Shown here: positions 24,798 through 33,966 of the stretch, piece by piece
Numbering within the stretch: position 1 is the stretch's first letter
How the letters are laid out: every line of letters starts with the position of its first letter
Assembly: GCF_029664245.1 (NCBI RefSeq)
Contig: NZ_JANAIE010000010.1
Coordinates: 1 to 64,000 of the forward strand
Direction of reading: 5' to 3'
Source of the DNA: Profundicola chukchiensis
GTDB taxonomy: Bacteria > Bacteroidota > Bacteroidia > Flavobacteriales > Weeksellaceae
Length of the DNA: 64,000 nt
The notes under the pieces: generated by a model
Databases searched by the model: none
The model's input: only the letters and a program-made list of their open reading frames with translations
Told to the model about the DNA's origin: nothing
Program-made: the position numbers and the translations under genes

Positions 24798-26051
24798 ATG
24801 AGCAAAATAACAATTCCTATCCTTCTTCCTAAAATGGGGGAAAGTGTTTCGGAGGCTACGATTATCGAATGGTTTAAAAAGCCTGGGGATAAAATTGAGC
24901 GTGATGAACTTTTTGTTCTTATTGGAACGGATAAAGTTGAAAGCGAGTTGCCTTGCGAATACGAAGGTGTTTTAAAGGAGATTTTGGTTCCAGAAAAAGG
25001 TGAAACCGAAGTAGGAGCACCAATTTGTATGCTTGAAGTCGATGAAAATGATGTTCAGCATATCAAGTTAGAAGAGGCCAAAAACCAAGCAAATTCTAGT
25101 AAATCAGAGGAAAGTTCTGAAAGTATAAAAAGCAATTCATATAAAGGAAGTAAATCTTTCTTGTCTCCGGTAGTTAGAATGATTGCTACAGAGGCAGGAT
25201 TAGAACTTAACGAATTAGAGAAAATCAAAGGTTCTGGTGAGAATGGAAGAATTCAGAAAAAGGATATTTTAAAATACTTAAACCCTGAAAAGAAACAAGC
25301 CGTAGCCACAGGTTTCTCTAGTCAGAAAATGAAGCTACAATTAGCCGAAGGAGATACCTTAAATGAGTTAAGTCGTATGCAGAAGTTGCTTGCAGATCAT
25401 TTGCAGCAATCTTTTATGGAAATTCCACATGTAACGACTTTCGCAGAGGTTGATGTAACCAATATAGTGGAGCATAGAGAAAATATTAAAGATTCCTTCT
25501 TTAAGCAAAATGATACGAAAATAACTTACACACATTATTTTCAATATGCTATTATTCAGGCCTTAAAAGACTATCCACTTTTAAATACTTGGATGAATGT
25601 TGATGAATGGATTCATAAAAAAGACATTAATTTAGGCTTTGCCGCTTCTTTAGCGAACGGGGAATTAATAGTACCGAATGTAAAGGCTGCTCAAGACTAT
25701 GATTTTATATCGTGGGTAAAGGCTGTTAATGACAAAGCAGCACAGGCCAAATCAGGAAAATTAGCCAATGACGACGTTCAGAATACGACCTTTACAGTTA
25801 GTAATACTGGAATGTTTGGTAGTCTTGCTGGCACACCGATTATTAGTAAACCACAAGTTGGAGTGCTAGCATTAGGACAAATTCTTTCTGCTGCTGGAGT
25901 TATAGAAAAAGATGGAGTGGAACAATTAGCCGTACGTAAGAAAATGATGTTATCTATTTCTTATGACCACCGAGTAATTAATGGAGCTTATGCCAGTCAA
26001 TTTTTAACTCAAGTCAAAGAGAACCTTAAAGACTTCGAAAACTGGTTTTAG
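24798..26051 (+). CDS. 2-oxoacid dehydrogenase E2, dihydrolipoamide acyltransferase
   Basis: A 417-residue E2 core enzyme. The lipoyl domain (about 1-80) has the lipoylation lysine K46 in GTDKVESE. The peripheral-subunit-binding domain (about 118-155, SPVVRMIATEAG) docks E1/E3, and the catalytic domain (about 185-417) ends with SYDHRVING. The catalytic His is H391. The usual Asp of the DHRxxDG motif is Asn (N395), a conservative change that may alter but need not abolish acyl transfer. It probably partners the fused E1 at 17558. The coding start lies 17 bases after the right repeat of the neighbouring insertion-like unit, which may have displaced its original promoter. Confidence 0.9.
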   Translation: MSKITIPILLPKMGESVSEATIIEWFKKPGDKIERDELFVLIGTDKVESELPCEYEGVLKEILVPEKGETEVGAPICMLEVDENDVQHIKLEEAKNQANSSKSEESSESIKSNSYKGSKSFLSPVVRMIATEAGLELNELEKIKGSGENGRIQKKDILKYLNPEKKQAVATGFSSQKMKLQLAEGDTLNELSRMQKLLADHLQQSFMEIPHVTTFAEVDVTNIVEHRENIKDSFFKQNDTKITYTHYFQYAIIQALKDYPLLNTWMNVDEWIHKKDINLGFAASLANGELIVPNVKAAQDYDFISWVKAVNDKAAQAKSGKLANDDVQNTTFTVSNTGMFGSLAGTPIISKPQVGVLALGQILSAAGVIEKDGVEQLAVRKKMMLSISYDHRVINGAYASQFLTQVKENLKDFENWF

Positions 26052-26074
26052 AATTATCTATTTTAGAAATATTA

Positions 26075-26109
26075 AAAAATCCACCTTAGGAAATCTAAGG
26101 TGGATTTTT
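26075..26109. terminator. Bidirectional terminator downstream of E2
   Basis: Perfect 15-base arms (26075-26089 and 26095-26109) around a 5-base loop, with A and T tracts on opposite sides. It lies between convergent genes. Confidence 0.88.
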
Positions 26110-26135
26110 AATTTATATTTGATTTGTTATTGGAA

Positions 26136-27011
26136 TTAATCTTGGAATAAGGATATTCTCGTTAAATCCTTAAACGTTACTGTACAATCTGTATCAGAAG
26201 CTAAGAAAAGTTTATAACCTCTACCTGGATCTAAACTTGCATCGTCAGCTATTGTATAGAAATAAAAAGTCAAAATATTTCCAGTGGCCGAACCATGAGG
26301 AATTTGTGATATGTCAACAACCTCAAATCCAGACATTTGATTTCTCATGACTGCCATTAATGAGCCTGAACTATTCGGTCCTGTTCCTACTAACACATTC
26401 AACCTCCATACATGTACTTGTCCTAAAACTGGATTTTCACGCCATACTTTTCCCATTTGATTCATAGAACCAGGAGGGGTTAAAGTTGATGTTCTATAAA
26501 TTGCTTCAGATGTCCATGGATTTTGCTCATTCTCTGGCCAACTTGTAGTTGGAGCAGGTGCGAAAATTAAATCTTCAGTAAATTTCATTTCTTTTCTTGC
26601 ACCAAATCTACTTCCGCTATGTCTAAGGGAAATGAAAGGAAGTGTTAATGCTCCTTCTTGTCCAATGATTTTTACTGCACCAGCATTTCCAGCGGTAGTA
26701 GAGGTATTGTAGAATAATTGTCTCCATAATATACCATCCCAATATTCAAAAGCATTTTCAGTGGTGTTGAAAATTAATAAACCAGGAGTAATATCTGTAT
26801 TTACTACACCATTTGGAGGCACAGTATTAATATCATTATCTGCTAGGTTAGAATCACGTTCGGCACTAGTAAGTCTAGGAATTAGCACACCTTTCTCAGT
26901 AGATACAATATCTAAAATAGAGGCGCCATTGGGTGTGTCGGTATCAATACCAACTTGTGGAAATAAATTTGCGCATAGGAGCATAAGCCCAACTAGGATA
27001 AAATTTTTCAT
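26136..27011 (-). CDS. Secreted hypothetical protein with phage-tail-like N-terminal region
   Basis: A 291-residue secreted protein I cannot assign to a function. It has a signal peptide (about 1-19, ending LFPQ). The segment VGIDTDTPNGASILDIVS, followed by KGVLIPRLTSAERD and LLIFNTTENAFEYWDGILWRQL, is the N-terminal module seen on many Bacteroidota surface proteins and reminiscent of tail-fibre or collar repeats. Residues ~115-291 form an apparently beta-rich domain with many Gly, Ser and Thr and no catalytic motif. No C-terminal sorting domain is evident. It is monocistronic, with a promoter core at 27037-27044. Surface or extracellular location is inferred. Confidence 0.6.
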   Translation of the reverse strand: MKNFILVGLMLLCANLFPQVGIDTDTPNGASILDIVSTEKGVLIPRLTSAERDSNLADNDINTVPPNGVVNTDITPGLLIFNTTENAFEYWDGILWRQLFYNTSTTAGNAGAVKIIGQEGALTLPFISLRHSGSRFGARKEMKFTEDLIFAPAPTTSWPENEQNPWTSEAIYRTSTLTPPGSMNQMGKVWRENPVLGQVHVWRLNVLVGTGPNSSGSLMAVMRNQMSGFEVVDISQIPHGSATGNILTFYFYTIADDASLDPGRGYKLFLASDTDCTVTFKDLTRISLFQD

Positions 27012-27036
27012 AATAAAGAGTATTTAAGTTTCATTA

Positions 27037-27057
27037 CAAATATAGAATTTATATTTG
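27037..27057. promoter_or_regulatory. Divergent -7 elements forming an inverted repeat
   Basis: CAAATATA (27037-27044) is TATATTTG on the minus strand, facing the secreted-protein gene. TATATTTG (27050-27057) faces aspA on the plus strand, about 190 bases away. Together they form an inverted repeat with an 5-base centre. The minus-strand element is well placed; the plus-strand one would give a long leader. Confidence 0.4.
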
Positions 27058-27246
27058 ACATTACCATATTGATAAACAACATATACGGTGAATATCGTAT
27101 TGATAAGAATTGAAATTAAGAAATAGATAATTTTATATTGATGTTTTTGCGACTACAATAAATATGGCAGTAGAAATAATTTTAATAGTTTTTAAAATAA
27201 AACACTCAAAAATTGTAACTTAGATACATAAAATAAAATGTAATTT

Positions 27247-28668
27247 ATGAGCAAGCCTTTGAGTGGAAAAACGCGTTTAGAACATGATTTAATTGGTGAT
27301 AGAGAAGTCCCAGTAGAGGTTTATTATGGTGTACAAACCTTGCGCGCCGTAGAGAATTTCGATATTAGTGGCTCTTATCTATATGATTACCCCGAATTTA
27401 TTTATGCTTTTGCTGATGTGAAAGAAGCAGCTGCAAAAGCCAATAGAGATTTGGATTTACTCGAGCCTGTATTAGCGGGAGCAATCATTTCTGCATGTCA
27501 AGCTGTTAAATCAGGTAAATACAATGATCAGTTTGTGGTGGACATGATGCAAGGCGGAGCTGGAACTTCTACTAATATGAATGCAAACGAGGTTATTGCC
27601 AATATTGCACTAGAAATCATGGGACATAAAAAAGGTGAATACCAATATTGTCATCCCAATAATCATGTTAATTTATCACAATCCACCAACGATGCCTACC
27701 CAACTGCGCTTAAGATTGCTTTATACAGAAGCATTACAGCCTTAGAAAAGGAATTGAAATTATTAATTAAAAGCTTTAAAAGCAAAGGCAAAGAGTTCAA
27801 GAAAGTCATTAAGATGGGGCGCACTCAATTACAAGATGCTGTGCCAATGACATTAGGACAGGAGTTTAAAGCTTTTGCTGCTAACTTAAAAGAAGAAATT
27901 GATAGATTACAACAAAATAAAAAGCTTTTATTAGAAGTTAACATGGGTGCTACCGCTATAGGTACAGGTATTAACTCTGATCCAGATTACACGCCACTTT
28001 GTATTAAACACCTAAGAGATATCACTAATATAAAAGTGAAAGCAGCCAGCAACATGATTGAGGCCACTAGTGATACAGGTGTATTTATAATGAATTCATC
28101 TACTATAAAAAGATTAGCGGTTAAGTTATCTAAGATTTCAAATGATTTGAGATTGTTGTCTTCAGGACCACGAACTGGAATCAATGAAATCAATCTACCC
28201 GCAGTTCAACCGGGTTCATCTATTATGCCTGGTAAAGTAAATCCTGTAATTCCAGAAGTGGTAAATCAAATTGCTTTTAGAGTAATTGGTAATGATTTAA
28301 CCATAACTATGGGGTCAGAAGCGGGGCAGTTACAATTAAATGTAATGGAACCAGTTATTGCATTTTCTTTATTAGAAAATGTTGAAATGCTAATGAACGG
28401 AATGAAAACACTACGCATTCGATGTATTGATGGAATAACAGCCAATGCAGAAAGATGCAAAGAGCTTGTTATGAACAGTATTAGTCTAGTGACTGCATTA
28501 AATCCATATTTAGGATATGAAGTTTCCACTAAGTTAGCTAAAGAAGCTTTGGAAACTGGAGAATCGGTTTATGATTTAATTTTAAAGCAAGGATTAATGG
28601 AAGAGGAGAGGTTGAAGGATATTCTAAAACCAGAAAATATGATTAAGCCTAGAAAAATGAATTTATAG
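27247..28668 (+). CDS. aspA: Aspartate ammonia-lyase
   Basis: A 473-residue member of the fumarase/aspartase superfamily, deaminating L-aspartate reversibly to fumarate and ammonia in the cytoplasm. The superfamily signature GSSIMPGKVNP lies near residue 322 and carries the catalytic serine loop. The N-terminus RLEHDLIGDREVPVEVYYGVQT is characteristic of aspartase rather than class II fumarase. Length is normal and motifs are intact. It is monocistronic with a terminator at 28697. Together with rocD and the lysine genes it adds to the amino-acid catabolic content of the window. Confidence 0.94.
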   Translation: MSKPLSGKTRLEHDLIGDREVPVEVYYGVQTLRAVENFDISGSYLYDYPEFIYAFADVKEAAAKANRDLDLLEPVLAGAIISACQAVKSGKYNDQFVVDMMQGGAGTSTNMNANEVIANIALEIMGHKKGEYQYCHPNNHVNLSQSTNDAYPTALKIALYRSITALEKELKLLIKSFKSKGKEFKKVIKMGRTQLQDAVPMTLGQEFKAFAANLKEEIDRLQQNKKLLLEVNMGATAIGTGINSDPDYTPLCIKHLRDITNIKVKAASNMIEATSDTGVFIMNSSTIKRLAVKLSKISNDLRLLSSGPRTGINEINLPAVQPGSSIMPGKVNPVIPEVVNQIAFRVIGNDLTITMGSEAGQLQLNVMEPVIAFSLLENVEMLMNGMKTLRIRCIDGITANAERCKELVMNSISLVTALNPYLGYEVSTKLAKEALETGESVYDLILKQGLMEEERLKDILKPENMIKPRKMNL

Positions 28669-28696
28669 GTATTTATCTTTAATGTAATTATAAAGG

Positions 28697-28736
28697 TCAA
28701 GTGTCATTTCTAATTATAGAATTTCACTTGATTTTT
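28697..28736 (+). terminator. Terminator of aspA
   Basis: Arms TCAAGTG (28697-28703) and CACTTGA (28725-28731), with an inner TTCTA/TAGAA helix, followed by a run of T. Confidence 0.7.
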
Positions 28737-28860
28737 GCTTTTTAGGGCTTTAATACTAAAAAAATCGCTAAAAATAGCCTAGAATTAGAAGAAGCTAAGT
28801 TTTTAGGTTTCATTTCATAACTAATATTCGTAAATTAGGGACTTCTAAATTTTCTTATTT

Positions 28861-29703
28861 ATGATAAAGCCACATTATAAAATTAAAACTGTCGCTCCAG
28901 GTGAAGTTTCAACCCAAGAATTACACGGTTATTTATTGTCAGCCGTAGCTCCTAGACCGATTGCATTTGCAAGTACTGTCGATAAGGAAGGTAATGTAAA
29001 CCTGAGTCCGTTTAGTTTTTTTAATGTTTTTAGTGCTAATCCTCCAACCTTAATTTTTTCACCTGCTCGCCGTGTTAGAAATAATACCACCAAGCACACC
29101 TTAGAAAATATTTTGGAGACCAAGGAGGTTGTTATTAATGTTGTTACAGAAGAAATTGTTCATCAAGCTTCATTGGCTAGTACAGAGTATGCTGAAGATG
29201 TAAACGAATTCATTAAAGCTGGTTTAACGGAGGTTAAATCAGATATAGTTGCACCGCCACGTGTATTGGAATCTAAGGTATCGATAGAATGTAAGGTAAA
29301 TGAAGTAATATCTTTAGGAAATGAAGGTGGAGCAGGAAACCTTATAATATGTGAAGTGCTAAAAGTTCACATTCACGAAGAAGTTTTAGACGAAGATGGT
29401 AGAATTAGTACCGAACGAATGAAATTAGTAGCACGTATGGGCGGATCTTGGTATTGCAAAGCCTTTGGAGATGCATTATTCCAGATTCCTAAACCTCTAC
29501 AAACCCTAGGAGTAGGGTTCGATCATTTACCAAAAGATATTCTTAAAAGTGAAGTTCTTACCGGAAACGATTTAGCGCAGTTAGCCAATGTAGAAGAAAT
29601 TCCAAATGGTGTTTATTCAGCAGATGTTCATGACCATGCTAGAGCAAAGCAACTATTGAATAATGGAAAATTAGAAGAAGCATGGCAAGCTTTAATAAGA
29701 TAA
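28861..29703 (+). CDS. Flavin reductase family protein (DIM6/NTAB type)
   Basis: A 280-residue FMN-binding split-barrel protein of the flavin reductase-like family. The FMN-site pattern LLSAVAPRPIAFAST, NLSPFSFFNVFSANPPTLIF and the RRVRNNTTKHTLENI segment are clear. The C-terminal ~80 residues extend beyond the minimal domain, as in the ~290-residue Bacteroidota members. It may reduce flavin or carry out an FMN-dependent reduction; the substrate is unknown. It is the first of four co-directional genes (36 bases before DUF1015). No oxygenase partner is visible. Confidence 0.85.
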   Translation: MIKPHYKIKTVAPGEVSTQELHGYLLSAVAPRPIAFASTVDKEGNVNLSPFSFFNVFSANPPTLIFSPARRVRNNTTKHTLENILETKEVVINVVTEEIVHQASLASTEYAEDVNEFIKAGLTEVKSDIVAPPRVLESKVSIECKVNEVISLGNEGGAGNLIICEVLKVHIHEEVLDEDGRISTERMKLVARMGGSWYCKAFGDALFQIPKPLQTLGVGFDHLPKDILKSEVLTGNDLAQLANVEEIPNGVYSADVHDHARAKQLLNNGKLEEAWQALIR

Positions 29704-29739
29704 AAAAACAACTACTCATTTTAAACCTAATATTGTAAT

Positions 29740-30987
29740 ATGATAAAATTCAGTCCCTTTCGTGGTGTGAGACCAGCGAAGCAAAAAGCTGCATTGGTCA
29801 CTACCAAAAATGTTGATTATTATCCAAAAGAAGAAATGGAGAAAGAGTTAGCCACTAATGCTGAGTCTTTTTTACATATTATTTCACCATCTATTTTTAA
29901 TAAAGATGATTCAGATCAAAGCAATCTGGATGAAGTTAGAAGTAAATTCGAGCAATTTTTAGCGGATGAAATTCTTTTAAGAGATAATAAATCTTATTAT
30001 ATCTACGAGCAAGAAGATGATAATGAGATTTCTACGATTGGAATTCTTGGTTCTGTAAGTGTTGATGATTATAACAACGGTTTAATCAAAAAGCATGAAA
30101 ACACGATTGAGGAAAGGGAAATTAGATTTGCAGAATACTTAAAGAAAATTCAGATTCAGGCAGATCCGATTATGTTGACATTTCCTGAGAACCAAAGTAT
30201 TGAGTTGTTAATGTCTATGACAACTAGAAACACACCAACTTTAGAGTTCAAGGGATCAGATGGAAAAACACATCGTCTGTGGCAAGTAAAAGATAGACTT
30301 GTAATGAAGCAGATGAAAGATTCCATCGAAAAGCTTCCTGCTTTATACATTGCGGATGGTCACCATAGAATGGGTAGTTCTGCCATTTTTACTGAACACA
30401 TGAGAAAGCAAGAGCCAGATTACTTTGGTGGAGAGGCTTTCAACTGGGTAATGGCGATTTTAATTCCTGGAAATCATTTGAATATTTATGACTACAACCG
30501 TGTCATTAAAGATTTAAATGGAATGACCCCAGATGAGTTCTTAAAGAAAGTAGATGAGGTATTTACAGTTATAGAAAAAGGAGATACGCCTTATTTCCCA
30601 TCACACAAACATCACATTTCTATGTATTTAGATGGTAAATTCTATGGATTATATGTTAATCAAGAATTACGTGGTGTTCCAAAAGGTTTAGGTGAGCTAG
30701 ATACTTATTTATGGGAGGAATATTTAATGAAACCATTATTAGGTATTGAAAATATTCGCACAGACGATAGGGTAGGATTCATGAAGGGAACGGGAGACAT
30801 GAGAGGTATTATGAGCATGAAAGAAAAAGTTGATTCTGGCGCTTATAAAGTTGGATTTGGTTTTTATCCAATATCTATTCATGACTTATTATTGGTAGCT
30901 GATGAGGGATTAGTTATGCCTCCAAAATCAACTTATATTGAACCTAAATTTTTATCTGCATTAACTATTTTAGATTTAAACGATTAA
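29740..30987 (+). CDS. DUF1015 family protein
   Basis: A 415-residue cytoplasmic protein of the DUF1015 family, whose biochemical function is not established. Diagnostic segments are the N-terminal FSPFRGVRPAKQKAALV, ENTIEEREIRFAEYL, and ADGHHRMGSSAIF. The His-His-Arg motif in the last is a likely active or ligand-binding site. In other Bacteroidota it often lies near serine biosynthesis genes, which are not seen here. The next gene starts immediately after its stop codon, implying translational coupling with the YggS-type protein. Confidence 0.85.
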   Translation: MIKFSPFRGVRPAKQKAALVTTKNVDYYPKEEMEKELATNAESFLHIISPSIFNKDDSDQSNLDEVRSKFEQFLADEILLRDNKSYYIYEQEDDNEISTIGILGSVSVDDYNNGLIKKHENTIEEREIRFAEYLKKIQIQADPIMLTFPENQSIELLMSMTTRNTPTLEFKGSDGKTHRLWQVKDRLVMKQMKDSIEKLPALYIADGHHRMGSSAIFTEHMRKQEPDYFGGEAFNWVMAILIPGNHLNIYDYNRVIKDLNGMTPDEFLKKVDEVFTVIEKGDTPYFPSHKHHISMYLDGKFYGLYVNQELRGVPKGLGELDTYLWEEYLMKPLLGIENIRTDDRVGFMKGTGDMRGIMSMKEKVDSGAYKVGFGFYPISIHDLLLVADEGLVMPPKSTYIEPKFLSALTILDLND

Positions 30988-31647
30988 ATGAGTATTGAAG
31001 AAAATTATCTTCGTATAAAGAAGGAAATTCCAGAGGACGTTACTTTGGTTGTGGTTTCTAAAACCCATCCGGTTGAGGCTATTCAAAAGATTTACGACTT
31101 AGGACATCGTGATTTTGGTGAGAACAAAGTTCAAGAGATGCTAGAAAAAGCTGAGCTTTTACCAAAAGATATCCGTTGGCATATGATTGGACATGTTCAA
31201 ACGAATAAAATCCGTCAAATGGCTGATTTTGTGCATTTAATTCATGGTATCGACAAGGCTAAACGCTTGAAAGAAGTTCAAAAACGTGCTAAAAATTCCG
31301 ATCGCGTTCAGGATGTTTTGCTGCAAGTTAAAATTGCTGACGAAGACACAAAATTCGGAATGACGCTACAAGAAGCACGAGAAGTTTTAAATGCAGAAAA
31401 TGTAGCTAAAATGCAGAACGTAAACATCGTTGGTTTGATGGGAATGGCCACATTTACGGATGATATGGAACAAGTTCGTGAGGAATTCCAAGCCTTGAAA
31501 AAGCTTTATGATGAATTAAAAACAGAGTTTCCACAGATTCAACATTTATCTATGGGAATGACTGCTGATTATCAAATCGCTTTAGAAGAAGGTAGTAATA
31601 TGCTACGCGTAGGAAGTGCTATTTTTGGTGCGAGAGATTATAATTAA
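30988..31647 (+). CDS. YggS family pyridoxal 5'-phosphate homeostasis protein
   Basis: A 219-residue single-domain PLP-binding TIM-barrel protein (YggS/PROSC/PLPBP). It binds PLP without known catalysis and keeps cellular vitamin B6 and amino/keto-acid pools balanced. The PLP lysine is K25 in VVVSKTHP. FGENKVQE and WHMIGHVQTNK are family signatures, as are the C-terminal MGMTADYQIALEEGSNMLRVGSAIFG elements (read in two parts). The start codon directly follows the DUF1015 stop. All motifs are intact. Confidence 0.93.
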   Translation: MSIEENYLRIKKEIPEDVTLVVVSKTHPVEAIQKIYDLGHRDFGENKVQEMLEKAELLPKDIRWHMIGHVQTNKIRQMADFVHLIHGIDKAKRLKEVQKRAKNSDRVQDVLLQVKIADEDTKFGMTLQEAREVLNAENVAKMQNVNIVGLMGMATFTDDMEQVREEFQALKKLYDELKTEFPQIQHLSMGMTADYQIALEEGSNMLRVGSAIFGARDYN

Positions 31648-31689
31648 TCTTTAAATTCGCCGAGCATTTAAGCCCGTTTTATAACATAT

Positions 31690-33285
31690 ATGAATCAAAG
31701 CTATTTTGTTTATTTCTTAATCCTAATTTCTTTTATGGGAATTCATTCATGTGACATTCCTGTTCAGGTAGATGACACCAAGGTTTTTAGGTTAAATAGA
31801 TATGAGAACGTATCATCATTAGACCCAGCTTTTGCAAGAAGTAAATCCAATAATTGGATGGCGAATTTAATGTATACGGGCTTAGTGAATTTCGACGATA
31901 GCTTGCATATTATTCCTGAGATTGCTAAAAAATGGGATATTTCTGAAGATGGTAAAATCTATACTTTTACCTTAAGAAATGATGTCTATTTTCATAAACA
32001 TCCTGCTTTTGGCAAGGATTCAACTAGAACTGTAGTTGCAAGCGACTTTGAGTATAGTTTTCAGCGACTTACCAATCCAAAAGTTGGTTCTTCTGGTGGC
32101 TTTGTTTTAAATAATGTTGCTGATTATAAAGCTTTAAATGATTCTGTTTTTCAAGTGGAATTAAAGTCTGCATTTCCGCCATTTTTAGGTTTAATGGCCA
32201 TGAAATATTGTTCGGTAGTTCCTAAAGAATTATTCGAAAATGATGGGGAAGCTTTTAAAGAAAATCCAATCGGTACGGGGCCGTTTCAATTTCAATTATG
32301 GGAAAATAATGTAAAATTAGTTCTCAAAAAGAATCCTTTATTTTATAAGAAAGATGAATCCAGCGAAAACTTACCTTATTTAGACTATGTCGCAGTTAAT
32401 TTCTTGCCCGAAAAACATAGTGAGTTCCTTCAACTCGTTCAAGGTAAAATAGACATGATGGCAAGTTTAGATCCGTCTTATAAAGATGAATTACTAACTG
32501 CTGATGGTCATTTGCAAGAGAAATATCAAGAAGATTTGGTGATGATTAAGGCGCCTTATCTCAATACAGAATATTTATGCTTTTACTTAGATGATAATGC
32601 CGAAGTTCCTGCTGAATTAAGAAAAGCAATGAACATGAGTATCGATAAGTCTAAGATGATTCAATTTCTACGCAACAACATTGGTTTTCCGGCGCATGGT
32701 GGCTTTATTCCAAAAGGATTGCCTGGACATCAAGAGGACTTAGGCGATGGATATAACCCCATTAAAGCAAGAGAAATTATTAGTAAATATAAATCTGAAA
32801 ATGCGTCTCTTCCCAAAGTAAAACTCGTAACCACTCAAGAATATGCAGATATCTGCGAATTTGTTCAATCTGAAATGTTTAAAACGGGTTGGCCCATTGA
32901 AGTAAATGTTGTTGATCCATCCACATTAAGAGATGGAAAAGCTTCAGGTAAGTTCCCATTCTTTAGAGCCAATTGGGGAGCTGATTACCCTGATGCTGAG
33001 AATTTCTTATCCTTATTTTATAGTCAGAATTTCGCACCAAATGGACCGAATTATTCTCATTTTAAAAGTGATGAATTTGATGCGTTATATATGAAAGCAC
33101 TTCAAATGAACGACGAAAAGGCGAGGGTAGAGGTTTACAAACAAATGGATGAGCTCATCATGAATGAAATGCCAGTGATTCCAACTTTTTATGATCAGAG
33201 CACCACATTTCTTAGAAAAAACGTAAAAGGATTTAAATCTACACCCATTGATATGTTAGATTTAACCAGAGTAAGAAAAGATTAA
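31690..33285 (+). CDS. Peptide ABC transporter substrate-binding lipoprotein (family 5)
   Basis: A 531-residue periplasmic solute-binding protein of the oligopeptide/dipeptide class. The N-terminus is a lipoprotein signal with lipobox GIHSC (C21). Family 5 features include LDPAFARSKSNNWMANLMY, PEIAKKWDISEDGKIYTFTLR with VYFHKHPAF, and NPIGTGPFQF. No permease or ATPase genes accompany it, so it either serves a transporter encoded elsewhere or has a different binding role. It starts 42 bases after the YggS-type gene and ends at a bidirectional terminator. Confidence 0.9.
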   Translation: MNQSYFVYFLILISFMGIHSCDIPVQVDDTKVFRLNRYENVSSLDPAFARSKSNNWMANLMYTGLVNFDDSLHIIPEIAKKWDISEDGKIYTFTLRNDVYFHKHPAFGKDSTRTVVASDFEYSFQRLTNPKVGSSGGFVLNNVADYKALNDSVFQVELKSAFPPFLGLMAMKYCSVVPKELFENDGEAFKENPIGTGPFQFQLWENNVKLVLKKNPLFYKKDESSENLPYLDYVAVNFLPEKHSEFLQLVQGKIDMMASLDPSYKDELLTADGHLQEKYQEDLVMIKAPYLNTEYLCFYLDDNAEVPAELRKAMNMSIDKSKMIQFLRNNIGFPAHGGFIPKGLPGHQEDLGDGYNPIKAREIISKYKSENASLPKVKLVTTQEYADICEFVQSEMFKTGWPIEVNVVDPSTLRDGKASGKFPFFRANWGADYPDAENFLSLFYSQNFAPNGPNYSHFKSDEFDALYMKALQMNDEKARVEVYKQMDELIMNEMPVIPTFYDQSTTFLRKNVKGFKSTPIDMLDLTRVRKD

Positions 33286-33309
33286 GATATTAAAGTATTA
33301 TTCATAGAA

Positions 33310-33337
33310 AAAGGCTACCTCGAGAGAAGTAGCCTTT
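33310..33337. terminator. Bidirectional terminator after the solute-binding protein
   Basis: Nine-base perfect arms AAAGGCTAC (33310-33318) and GTAGCCTTT (33329-33337) between convergent genes, with A and T tracts outside. Confidence 0.8.
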
Positions 33338-33361
33338 CATTTTTATAATATCTATTTAAGA

Positions 33362-33883
33362 TTATTCTTTGTTTAAAGAATCATTTAAATCGTCGAATAA
33401 CTGTTTTTCTTTTTCACTATACTCAGTTCCTCCAAATCCAAAGAAATCTCCTTCAACTCCTGCTTTAGCAACATCTTCAGCGATTTCTAATAACCAAAGT
33501 TTAAATTCCTCTACTGTTTCTCTAGATTCTTTTTCTTCTAGAATATCCATAGCTCTGTCCGCATCATGCATCACCATATCAGCCATTTCTTCAGCGTCTT
33601 TTACTTCACTAGACTTAATTTTGTCCATGATTTTATTGCTACTCAATTTTGCTTCAGACATGCTTTCTCCAAAACTCTCTAAGCTTGGCATCATAGCTTG
33701 AATCAAATGATTGTCGGCATACTTTTCTTTAGCATTTTTCCATGCCTTACTGTTGGCAATCATTTCTTTTGTCGTGCCCACAATACCGCTAGCGGCAATT
33801 CCAGACATCGACATTCCCACTAAATGCGGCAGTGTGCTAACTATATTCCATTCCTCTTCAGAGTAATTTTCTAATTTTTTCAT
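33362..33883 (-). CDS. Hypothetical helical protein
   Basis: A 173-residue protein I do not recognise. The N-terminus has a conserved-looking segment (SEEEWNIVSTLPHLVGMSMS) and a moderately hydrophobic Gly/Ala/Ser stretch (about 20-40) that may be a membrane contact or buried helix. The remainder is charged and helical, rich in Met, Glu and Lys, with a short Gly-Phe segment (GDFFGFGG, about 146-153). There are no cysteines and no catalytic signature. It lies 83 bases downstream of another unknown gene on the same strand. Conservation would need a database search. Confidence 0.6.
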   Translation of the reverse strand: MKKLENYSEEEWNIVSTLPHLVGMSMSGIAASGIVGTTKEMIANSKAWKNAKEKYADNHLIQAMMPSLESFGESMSEAKLSSNKIMDKIKSSEVKDAEEMADMVMHDADRAMDILEEKESRETVEEFKLWLLEIAEDVAKAGVEGDFFGFGGTEYSEKEKQLFDDLNDSLNKE

Positions 33884-33966
33884 ACTATTTAATGGTCATT
33901 TATTGAGGTATCAATTTACAACTTTAATTTTAAACCAAAGAATTCAACCTTTTAATGAGCTTAAAA

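Noticed and set aside
33310-33337. GTAGCC palindrome as a regulatory operator
   Set aside because: Position between convergent stop codons and flanking A/T tracts fit a bidirectional terminator better.
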